A stretch of 58,030 nt of DNA from an uncultured Verrucomicrobiae bacterium (lineage in GTDB: Bacteria; Verrucomicrobiota; Verrucomicrobiia; Limisphaerales; AAA164-E04): positions 1-58,030 of the forward strand of contig CALSPN010000040.1 in NCBI GenBank assembly GCA_943788245.1, given 5' to 3'. The stretch's first letter is position 1; every line of letters starts with the position of its first letter. The position numbers and the translations under genes are program-made. The notes under the pieces were generated by a model. That model did not search any database, was not told the origin of the DNA, and was given only the letters and a program-made list of their open reading frames with translations. Of this stretch, positions 51,722 through 58,030 are shown piece after piece.

Positions 51722-52579
51722 ATGCAGCTTAAAACTGAAAAAAATAAGGACAGGGTTTACCTTCATTGGATACCGTTGAAAGCTCAGAGTCCAATTAAAG
51801 ATCCTCTGATTCATTACCGGTTAACCTCCATTATTGTGAGGTGGGTCCTTGTCATGCTGGCATTGGCTGTGACTCAAATCTGGGCTTTCGACTCTTCTCA
51901 CGCATTGTGGAATAAAACATTAAAACGACATGTCAAAGATGGGTTGGTAGATTACAAGGGACTCAAGCGAAACAGTATCGATTTAGAGATTTACCTGAAA
52001 TCTATTTCTCAATCCCCTCGTTCGGAATTTGATCTTTGGAGCAGCGATCAGCAATTGGCCTTTCTAATCAATCTATACAACGCAGCTACGATTCAGTTAA
52101 TTGTGGATGCATATCCCGTGAAGAGCATCAAGGATATTGGCTTTTTACCACATGCTGCATGGAGGCAAAAAAGGATTCATTTATGGGAAGAAAAAATTTC
52201 ACTCAATCATTTAGAACATGACATTATCCTTCCCAGAGCCAGGCATCTTCCAGCGGTACATTTTGCGCTCGTATGCGCAGCCAAAGGATGCCCTCAACTT
52301 CGATCTGAAGCCTACACTGGTTCATTGCTAAAGACGCAACTTGAAGATCAAGGGCAGGTGTTCCTGGGGAACACGTCAAAGAATCGTCTTTCAAAGCCAG
52401 AGCAAATATTGTATCTGTCTCCAATATTTGAGTGGTATGCAGAAGACTTTGAACGTGTTTCAGGATCAGTGAAAAACTATCTCACAAAGTATGCTGCCCA
52501 TATTTTCCAAACAAATCTGAGCAGGTATAAGATCCATTACACCCGCTACGATTGGTCTCTCAATGTATCTGAGGAATAG
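51722..52579 (+). CDS. DUF547 domain exported protein
   Basis: A 285-residue protein with a hydrophobic N-terminal helix (about residues 38-58, IIVRWVLVMLALAVTQIWAF), probably a signal anchor; ATG 51722 is the only clear start, though a later one would fit a shorter leader. The DUF547 core includes VDYKGLKRNS, AFLINLYNAATIQLIVD, HDIILPRARHLPAVHFALV, CAAKGCPQL and the final IFEWYAEDF. The cysteines and the CAAKGCP motif are typical; family structure suggests a papain-like fold, but no activity is established. It is divergent from the beta-CASP gene and convergent with cls. Confidence 0.87.
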   Translation: MQLKTEKNKDRVYLHWIPLKAQSPIKDPLIHYRLTSIIVRWVLVMLALAVTQIWAFDSSHALWNKTLKRHVKDGLVDYKGLKRNSIDLEIYLKSISQSPRSEFDLWSSDQQLAFLINLYNAATIQLIVDAYPVKSIKDIGFLPHAAWRQKRIHLWEEKISLNHLEHDIILPRARHLPAVHFALVCAAKGCPQLRSEAYTGSLLKTQLEDQGQVFLGNTSKNRLSKPEQILYLSPIFEWYAEDFERVSGSVKNYLTKYAAHIFQTNLSRYKIHYTRYDWSLNVSEE

Positions 52580-52599
52580 GTTTCCGGGAGTTTCGTTTT

Positions 52600-54084
52600 T
52601 CAAAGATAAGGAGTCGCAAGGCGCATGCATCCGTCTCGCAGTTTTATCGGTATGGATCGGCGATTCAAAGACTCCAAGGTCACCTCTCTGGAGCGCTCCA
52701 TTTTTTCATGCAGAATTTTTTCCAGTTTTTCAACTGTCTCTGGATGGTAGCATTCCACATTGAACTCGAAATTCAAACGTAGACTGCGTGGATCCCAATT
52801 GGCAGATCCCACCAATGCCCAATGACCATCCACCAGCATAAGCTTGCCGTGATCAAAGGGTGCTGGAGTTGCCCAAACTCGGCACCCTTTGATCAATACC
52901 TGCCAAAGCATGGCTTGAGTCGCCCATTGAACGAATGGAAGGTTATTTTTTTCTGGCAGCAAGATATCTACTTTTACTCCCCGCATGGATGCCAAGCAAA
53001 GCGCTGATATCAAAGTTGCATCCGGAAGAAAATAGGGACTCATGATGGTGAGTGATTTTCTGGCGACATGACAAGCACTGAGTATTACCCAAAGCAGTTT
53101 ATTCAAATCCTCATCGGGACCGTCTGAAATGCCGCGAGCAAAAGCCTCTCCTTGATGCTCAATGGAAGGAAACCATTTTTTCCGGCAAAGTTTCTCACCA
53201 TGACTGAAAAACCAGTCATCGTTGAATACTTCCTGAAAATGAGCTACGACCGGGCCTTCAAAGGAGAAATGAAAGTCCTGAACACGATGCTTTGATTTAC
53301 CATTGATAAAATGCCCCTGACGTATGTTCATCCCGCCCGTAAACCCAACGCGACCGTCCACAATCAATAATTTCCTGTGGTTGTGCAAATTGAGCGTGAG
53401 AGGTCTTTTGATCGCACTGAATGGAAGAAAGCGAGCGCAGGGAATCTGTGATGCTTTGAGCGCTTTGAAAATGGAGGGCCACGAGTAGCGTGAACCCGTG
53501 GAATCAACCAGCACCCGTACTTCTACTCCACGGTTAATGGCTCTTTTGAATGCGTCCACAAATTCCAACCCGACTGGACAATGATCAAAAATGTAACTGG
53601 CAAAGCCAATAGTTTCAGTAGCTGAATCAATGGCCTGAATCATGGCAGGGTAAGCCTGTTCACCATTTACCAGCACCTGCATGTCATTCCCCGGGAGTAG
53701 AGGCCTGTCAGTAATATCTCTCACCGCATGAAAATGCGGATGCCATTGTTCAAATGGACTCCCAAAGCAAGCACTTGAATGATGAAGATCCCCCTGCCCA
53801 GCCATCGGTTCAGAAGTCACGTGTTCCATGTTACCACGTAACAACAGAGCTCTTCTTTTTACTCGATTGATTCCAAATAAGGCATAGAGAATGGAACCTG
53901 CGATGGGTAAAATCCAGATGAAAGCAACCCACAGAACAGCTGACCTTGAATCACGTTTATAAATGACAGCATGCGATGATGAAAATATTGCTAACAGCAA
54001 ACCAAAGACAATGCCCATGGTCTGCCATTTACTGACAATGTATGGTTCCAGCACTCCCACCCTTATTGAATTAATCCGTTGCAA
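52600..54084 (-). CDS. cls: Cardiolipin synthase (phospholipase D family)
   Basis: A 494-residue membrane protein. Two N-terminal helices (about 22-38 and 48-72) are followed by two PLD domains. The HKD motifs are H236-R-K238-LLIV-D243 in HNHRKLLIVDGRVGFTGGMN and H412-G-K414-LMLV-D419 in DHGKLMLVDGHWALVGSANW. It joins phosphatidylglycerol molecules into cardiolipin. It lies 55 bases after the coiled-coil MotB-like gene and may be the last gene of the run that starts at 57340. The start codon at 54084 was kept; an alternative at 54018 would remove the first 22 residues. Confidence 0.93.
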   Translation of the reverse strand: MQRINSIRVGVLEPYIVSKWQTMGIVFGLLLAIFSSSHAVIYKRDSRSAVLWVAFIWILPIAGSILYALFGINRVKRRALLLRGNMEHVTSEPMAGQGDLHHSSACFGSPFEQWHPHFHAVRDITDRPLLPGNDMQVLVNGEQAYPAMIQAIDSATETIGFASYIFDHCPVGLEFVDAFKRAINRGVEVRVLVDSTGSRYSWPSIFKALKASQIPCARFLPFSAIKRPLTLNLHNHRKLLIVDGRVGFTGGMNIRQGHFINGKSKHRVQDFHFSFEGPVVAHFQEVFNDDWFFSHGEKLCRKKWFPSIEHQGEAFARGISDGPDEDLNKLLWVILSACHVARKSLTIMSPYFLPDATLISALCLASMRGVKVDILLPEKNNLPFVQWATQAMLWQVLIKGCRVWATPAPFDHGKLMLVDGHWALVGSANWDPRSLRLNFEFNVECYHPETVEKLEKILHEKMERSREVTLESLNRRSIPIKLRDGCMRLATPYL

Positions 54085-54139
54085 CCAAATTTCAACCCTG
54101 AATACTCATTCAGGCAGGTTCATTCGTGGTCTTTGCCTA

Positions 54140-55693
54140 TTACTGCAAGTGGATCGGCAGACTGTTCATGATGAATTTCTGACTCGCCATGATCCCGCCC
54201 GTTTGCTCGGAGAGCACATTATTGCCGAACTTGAATCTTGTGGTGGTTTCAATCGATTTCAAAACAGCACAATGCGTATCATTGACCATGATACCAAGTA
54301 ATTCGCCAGTTTTGCTAAACACCAAATCGCCGCGTGAAGGAGAAAATTTACCGACAAGTTTACGAAAGGCTTGCTTCTCCATTTTTACATAATCGGGATT
54401 CTGAGGATCCAGCTTGAATTCAGCTTCTCCGTAGTAACCATTTTGGGCCCCAACAAGGACGGCTTCCTGGAATTTGAAGGGGTTTTCCGCTAGATTATAA
54501 ATTTTACCGCCGAGCACATCGGCTTGTTTTGCGCCGACGGGAACCACTAGGATTCGAGGGTCGGCCTCAATACAAGACATGAGTGCCACGGAATAGGCTT
54601 TTTGAGAGCGATTAACAACACCGGTCAACTGTTCCCAATTTGATTCTCCCTGCCAGATTCTGAATGGTGTGCCTTCGACATGATACAGAGCGTAAATAGT
54701 GTCTCCATCTCTAACGAGCACACTGTTGGTCTCACTTTCTTTATTAATCGCCTGACCAAACAATCCACTCCGTGCCGCAAAAAATCGAGTTGTGATACGG
54801 TTTTCAACGAAATCATTGAATATCGTATTGGCCGCTAGCGGAGTATTGCTGCGAATGTCTTCCCTGATCTCTTCCGATTTTGCGGTCAGATTTCCTACTC
54901 CAACTGCCAACGCATCAGCATGATCTTGAACCCTTTCTTTTTCTTCACGAACAACAGCCACTTCTTCCTTGGCTCCAGCAAGTTGTTCTCTTGAATATTC
55001 GACATCGGCTCTTGCAACGCTTATTTCATCTTTGGCTGCATCGTAATATTCGCGAATGATCACCTCAGCCGTTTGAGATTGTTTTAATTCCAGTGCCAAC
55101 TGGAATTTCTGCTCTTCAGCAGCCTTTCTTTCCTTCTCCAAAGCATCCATTTTACCCTGCATTTGCTTTGCTTCCTGCCGACGTACTTGCAATTCGGATT
55201 GTATGGTTTCCAATCGAGCTCTTGAGTCGTTAGCCTGAACGGTCGAAGTGCTCAAATTTTGCTGCAGTTGCTTTGCCTCGTTCTTCACGCTGACGTATTG
55301 CTCCTGAAGAAAAGCGACGTTTTTCTGCGTGTCGTCGTATTGCTGCTTGAGCATTGTGCGGTCGCGCTGTAACTGGCTAGCTTTACGCTCTACATTTTCA
55401 AGGTTGTTTTCAATCGATTCAATTCTAATTTCCTTTTCAGCAAGAACGGTCTCCTTGTTTTGGAGACTGTCCTGCATGGATTGCAACTCTCTGGTGAGGA
55501 CATCTCTGGATTGGCGTTCCTCTTCAAGAGCCATTTTGAGAGCTTCCATCATATCCTGGGCTCCCTGAGCTTCATCAACTTCGGTCAGTTCGGACTCGTC
55601 TGGTTCGGCTGGAGCTTGTTGGTCAAATCGCGCCAATGAAAGCAGGCTTATCAGGAGGAAATCACAGATAATAATGAGCAATGGTTTGTTCAT
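54140..55693 (-). CDS. Coiled-coil MotB/ExbD-like membrane protein with unknown C-terminal domain
   Basis: The 517-residue protein starts with a short cytoplasmic end and one helix, MNKPLLIIICDFLLISLLSL, with Asp11 in the membrane followed by Phe, as in the ion-binding helix of MotB (ADF) and ExbD/TolR. Residues about 40-280 are one long heptad-rich coiled coil. Residues about 285-515 form a globular domain (TTRFFAARSGLFGQ; ILVVPVGAKQADVLGGK; FKFGNNVLSEQTGG) that may be a trypsin-like fold without a visible catalytic triad; no OmpA-like peptidoglycan domain is seen. It follows the MotA-like gene with a 4-base ATGA overlap, so the two are coupled. Function unknown. Confidence 0.7.
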   Translation of the reverse strand: MNKPLLIIICDFLLISLLSLARFDQQAPAEPDESELTEVDEAQGAQDMMEALKMALEEERQSRDVLTRELQSMQDSLQNKETVLAEKEIRIESIENNLENVERKASQLQRDRTMLKQQYDDTQKNVAFLQEQYVSVKNEAKQLQQNLSTSTVQANDSRARLETIQSELQVRRQEAKQMQGKMDALEKERKAAEEQKFQLALELKQSQTAEVIIREYYDAAKDEISVARADVEYSREQLAGAKEEVAVVREEKERVQDHADALAVGVGNLTAKSEEIREDIRSNTPLAANTIFNDFVENRITTRFFAARSGLFGQAINKESETNSVLVRDGDTIYALYHVEGTPFRIWQGESNWEQLTGVVNRSQKAYSVALMSCIEADPRILVVPVGAKQADVLGGKIYNLAENPFKFQEAVLVGAQNGYYGEAEFKLDPQNPDYVKMEKQAFRKLVGKFSPSRGDLVFSKTGELLGIMVNDTHCAVLKSIETTTRFKFGNNVLSEQTGGIMASQKFIMNSLPIHLQ

Positions 55694-56601
55694 GCTCTTT
55701 CAGTTTCGTTTTCAACGATAAGTTTTCGACGGTATGGACGCACATGGAAAATTTTCAGTGCAGACACAAATATAATCCCAAATAAAGTGGAAGAATAAGC
55801 TGCCATTAACCCCGGTTTTACAATACCGAGCGCTAGCATTACCAGAGACAGAACCGTACCTCCAAGTCCAAGATAAAGCCCTGAGTCGAATAAGTTTTCT
55901 TCGTTATCCAGAAGTCGCAATTTCAATCGACTGTGCGCATCCTCTTTTTTGATTTCTTTCAATTTAACCAGGCATAATGCGTAAATGCATACCTGAACCA
56001 GAAAAAACAGAACCAGGGCAAGAATGGTGATTTGTGTTATTTTTGTTTCCATAATTGATTCAACGTCATCCGTAACAGCGGACTGCATGACCGGAAATCT
56101 CCATTTGGCCGTATTTTCCACCTTTTTTGAGTCCTGCGCAAGAAAAGGTTCTCCCAGGACTATTACGAAAACCAGAAAGACAAGGGTCAGGATTTGCTGA
56201 CGCAAAAAACCGATTCCATCCACCTGCATTTTCCCGCTGGCATCTTCCGGTTCCGGCTTGAGTTGATGAAGAAATCGTATAATAAAAAAAATCCCAAACA
56301 AATAGAGGAGATATTTGAACAAGAGAGCAAACATCGGCATGCGGAGGGTCAGCTTGCATAATTGTGCTGATGGCGCATTGAACAACCCATGACTGCGGAG
56401 CCATTCGCGTGTAGATGAGACAAAAACAGGTTCCTGTTTTTGTAACAAATGTCTCAGGGCCTCCTGCCCGTTGACGATGCCAAGTTGAATATCCCTGGGT
56501 GCTGTCTCAGGAAATCTTCTCAGGTAATCAGCCAGCAAGCCTCCCGACTCAGCGAACCGCAGCGAGGAGTAAACCATGGACAACATTTCTTCGGAACGCA
56601 T
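55690..56601 (-). CDS. ExbB/TolQ/MotA-like membrane protein
   Basis: A 303-residue protein with five hydrophobic segments at about 88-110, 135-155, 187-212, 243-262 and 264-285. The final pair matches the ExbB/TolQ/MotA pattern: LGLGGTVLSLVM (244-255) and MAAYSSTLFGIIFVSA (266-281), with a Thr/Ser-rich second helix. The extra N-terminal 85 residues are helical and cytoplasmic. In the known families such proteins form a pentamer around two MotB/ExbD-type helices and convert ion flow into motion. The downstream gene encodes a protein with the matching helix, and the start codon overlaps its stop by 4 bases. Assignment is by pattern only. Confidence 0.68.
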   Translation of the reverse strand: MRSEEMLSMVYSSLRFAESGGLLADYLRRFPETAPRDIQLGIVNGQEALRHLLQKQEPVFVSSTREWLRSHGLFNAPSAQLCKLTLRMPMFALLFKYLLYLFGIFFIIRFLHQLKPEPEDASGKMQVDGIGFLRQQILTLVFLVFVIVLGEPFLAQDSKKVENTAKWRFPVMQSAVTDDVESIMETKITQITILALVLFFLVQVCIYALCLVKLKEIKKEDAHSRLKLRLLDNEENLFDSGLYLGLGGTVLSLVMLALGIVKPGLMAAYSSTLFGIIFVSALKIFHVRPYRRKLIVENETERA

Positions 56602-56629
56602 CGCGTGATGTGTGAGCGTACGAAGAGTC

Positions 56630-57340
56630 TCAGCAGATTTCTACTTTTTGTATGAATGTCGTTAGTTGCCCCCAATTCATGCGCTTGCTAAGAGACAAAA
56701 TATCAAGACACATCGCTTCAAGATGCCGTGTGTCTTTCCCTAGATTCACTTGGGCTGCTAGTAGCTCAACCTGTTGCCCAAACTCAGAACTCAGATGATC
56801 TTCCTGGTATAAAAGACCGATCAAAAGCAGTGCCGAATCGAAAGGTTGTCCGCCAGCACTGGCAACAGGGTAAAACACATTCAAAGACTGTAAATTTCGA
56901 TTTTTCAGTATTGTTTGAACTCCGGGCCGATTTGATTGCTCGAGATGATTCAAAACTGATTTGCGAAAATTACTGGCCACCATCCACCCAAGCACGAACC
57001 TTGAATTTGAAGGGTTGCTGTCAAGAAACCGCTTAATCAGAGCATCGGAATCTCCTTGTTGAAATCCTTTAGGATCCTGACTTCGATATTTTTCGAGAGC
57101 TTCTTCAAGCTCTTTTACGCCATCCAATGCGTTGAAACGAGCGCTTTCAAAAAGGATGTGCGCGGGGCCTGGTTTTTCAAGGCGTAGCAAGGCAAACCCT
57201 TCGCTGATCAATCCAGGTTTACCTCCTGCTGTCCGCAAGACGCCAGAGTCAACTGACCGTAAATAGGCAGGGGTCATCACAGCACTCAGCAGTGATGCTG
57301 CCCCCAGCAGGAAATAGGTGATGGCCTTGAGCTTTTTCAT
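56630..57340 (-). CDS. Exported or anchored helical protein, unknown
   Basis: The start is placed at ATG 57340 (MKKLKAITYFLLGAASLLSA), which gives a proper signal or anchor helix; an upstream ATG at 57388 adds 16 residues. Of 236 residues, nearly all after the leader are helical and amphipathic with a TPR-like look (FESARFNALDGVKELEEAL; ALIKRFLDSNPSNSRFVLG). No family is recognised. It ends 28 bases before the MotA-like gene, so it is probably the first gene of the run to cls. A likely role is as a periplasmic partner of the stator-like pair. Confidence 0.6.
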   Translation of the reverse strand: MKKLKAITYFLLGAASLLSAVMTPAYLRSVDSGVLRTAGGKPGLISEGFALLRLEKPGPAHILFESARFNALDGVKELEEALEKYRSQDPKGFQQGDSDALIKRFLDSNPSNSRFVLGWMVASNFRKSVLNHLEQSNRPGVQTILKNRNLQSLNVFYPVASAGGQPFDSALLLIGLLYQEDHLSSEFGQQVELLAAQVNLGKDTRHLEAMCLDILSLSKRMNWGQLTTFIQKVEIC

Positions 57341-57713
57341 CAAATTAGTTGGGACATAAGCAATTCCCTTGTGATAAATCAATGGCAATATTTGAGCACC
57401 TCAACATTATCCGTTGCGGCTTACAACTCGTTTGACGAGACCATTGTCATTGCGATTCATTGCAAGGTGACAGTGATCAAAATCAGGCTTTTCCATAATA
57501 CAGACCATATCCGATCAAGTAAGCTGCAATCTCCAGTCAAACCCTTTAGTTCAACTCATTGTCTCTCTTCGAAGTTGTAATGCTGAATGAGTCATAAATC
57601 TCCAGTGAAAGTCTCTTTCATGGCGAAGTGAGGCAAGTAAACTGTTTCCGCTAATGGTTTTAATGCATTGAGGCCCTTAATGTTGACTGAAGTAAAACCA
57701 TTTATCACTGCAG
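57341..57713. other. Intergenic stretch without a recognised gene
   Basis: No protein-like frame, RNA gene or terminator is visible. The promoter of the run beginning at 57340 is probably here. A 64-residue minus-strand frame (57592-57786) reaches into the molybdopterin gene and looks like a shadow. Confidence 0.4.
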
Positions 57714-58030
57714 TCAGCAACTTGTCGGCACCTCTTGAACCACCTCCACACAGTGTGGGATAGCGCCAAGCACAAAACCTAAACACTCAACGGCACCTGA
57801 AGGTTTACCCGGAAGACAAATCACAAGCCCTTTTTCGACTACGACAGCAAGACTCCTTGAAAGAATGGCATTCGGAGTGATTTTCAAGGACTCCATTCGC
57901 ATTAGTTCTCCGAACCCAGGTAACTCTCGCACCGCAATTTCACGCACTGCCTCCGGAGTCACATCGCGTAAAGCCACGCCGGTTCCTCCAGTCGTCAATA
58001 CCAGGTTCGCTCCACTTCGAATTTGCTCTA
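57714..58030 (-). CDS. Molybdopterin adenylyltransferase-like protein (MogA/MoaB type), 5' partial
   Basis: The frame is open to the right edge, so the N-terminal part lies outside. The visible 105 residues contain the molybdopterin-binding signature LTTGGTGVALRDVTPEAV, the segment PGFGELMRMESLKITPNAIL, and the closing VVVEKGLVICLPGKPSGAVE, as in MogA/MoaB/CinA-fold proteins. The enzyme activates molybdopterin with AMP for molybdenum cofactor synthesis. The TTGGTG motif is not split by any frameshift. Distinguishing MogA from MoaB needs the missing N-terminus. Confidence 0.88.
   Translation of the reverse strand, partial: EQIRSGANLVLTTGGTGVALRDVTPEAVREIAVRELPGFGELMRMESLKITPNAILSRSLAVVVEKGLVICLPGKPSGAVECLGFVLGAIPHCVEVVQEVPTSC

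Noticed and set aside
54140..56601. Zorya-type phage defence (ZorA/ZorB) as the identity of the stator-like pair
   Set aside because: In Zorya the long helical tail is on the MotA-like protein and the MotB-like one has a peptidoglycan domain, with helicase or nuclease genes beside them. None of this is seen.

Overview
The window is a chromosomal segment of a bacterium from the PVC superphylum, most probably a Verrucomicrobiota member. The evidence is the protein repertoire: two PVC-type membrane-bound dehydrogenase/HEAT/cytochrome proteins, a Planctomycete-type small cytochrome c domain protein, DUF1080 and DUF547 proteins, two single-gene type-IV-pilin-like (prepilin) proteins with the [20 protein letters not shown] leader, a sulfatase, a CRTAC/FG-GAP protein, and large exported cadherin/Calx-beta proteins ending in the short beta module that closes with an FFRL-like motif. 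There is no integrase, transposase, phage module or CRISPR array. No 16S rRNA is present, so placement below phylum is inference.

Layout. 1-4108 is the 3' part of a giant exported adhesin-like gene, followed by a MORN-repeat lipoprotein (4130-4831), a tiny membrane protein and a double zinc-finger membrane protein (5456-6130). A tRNA-Leu(TAG) lies at 6388-6472. 6610-9403 is a minus-strand sugar operon (isomerase, Gfo/Idh/MocA oxidoreductase, PSCyt1 protein) closed by a strong terminator. 9697-15856 reads rightward: prepilin protein, small membrane protein, giant PVC dehydrogenase, secreted alpha/beta hydrolase. 15952-22000 is mostly leftward: Pur-family protein, membrane protein, B12-type radical SAM protein, sigma-54 activator, sulfatase. 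22101-31066 holds an FG-GAP protein, a second prepilin protein, an S15 peptidase, a small membrane protein with terminator, and the second PVC dehydrogenase. 31295-40633 holds a BNR-repeat gene, a Tat-exported Rieske protein, an aminotransferase, an M24 peptidase, a MerA-like reductase with a TVP38 membrane protein, and argG. 40653-47173 is housekeeping: tsaD, a Ctp protease, ispD, a DUF1080 protein, panC and nadB. 47203-49873 is an ECF sigma operon with a membrane protein and a bactofilin-like/RDD protein. 50230-57340 holds a beta-CASP nuclease, a DUF547 protein, and a four-gene run: an unknown helical protein, an ExbB/MotA-like membrane protein, a coiled-coil MotB-like protein and cardiolipin synthase. 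The window ends inside a MogA/MoaB-type gene.

Three points stand out. First, four unrelated genes (the adhesin, the BNR protein, the aminotransferase and argG) are broken by seven small indels, all readable as net insertions and most in mononucleotide runs. ArgG is a core enzyme, so sequence error is more likely than decay, but the lesions should be checked. Second, the ExbB/MotA-like plus coiled-coil MotB-like pair at 54140-56601 looks like an ion-driven stator with an unfamiliar periplasmic part and is the best candidate for an undescribed system. Third, the ECF sigma operon couples a zinc-free membrane partner to a polymer-forming/RDD fusion through two 4-base overlaps, with a perfect hairpin just before the sigma start codon.

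No database search or structure prediction was run. Family names come from motifs and overall protein appearance.
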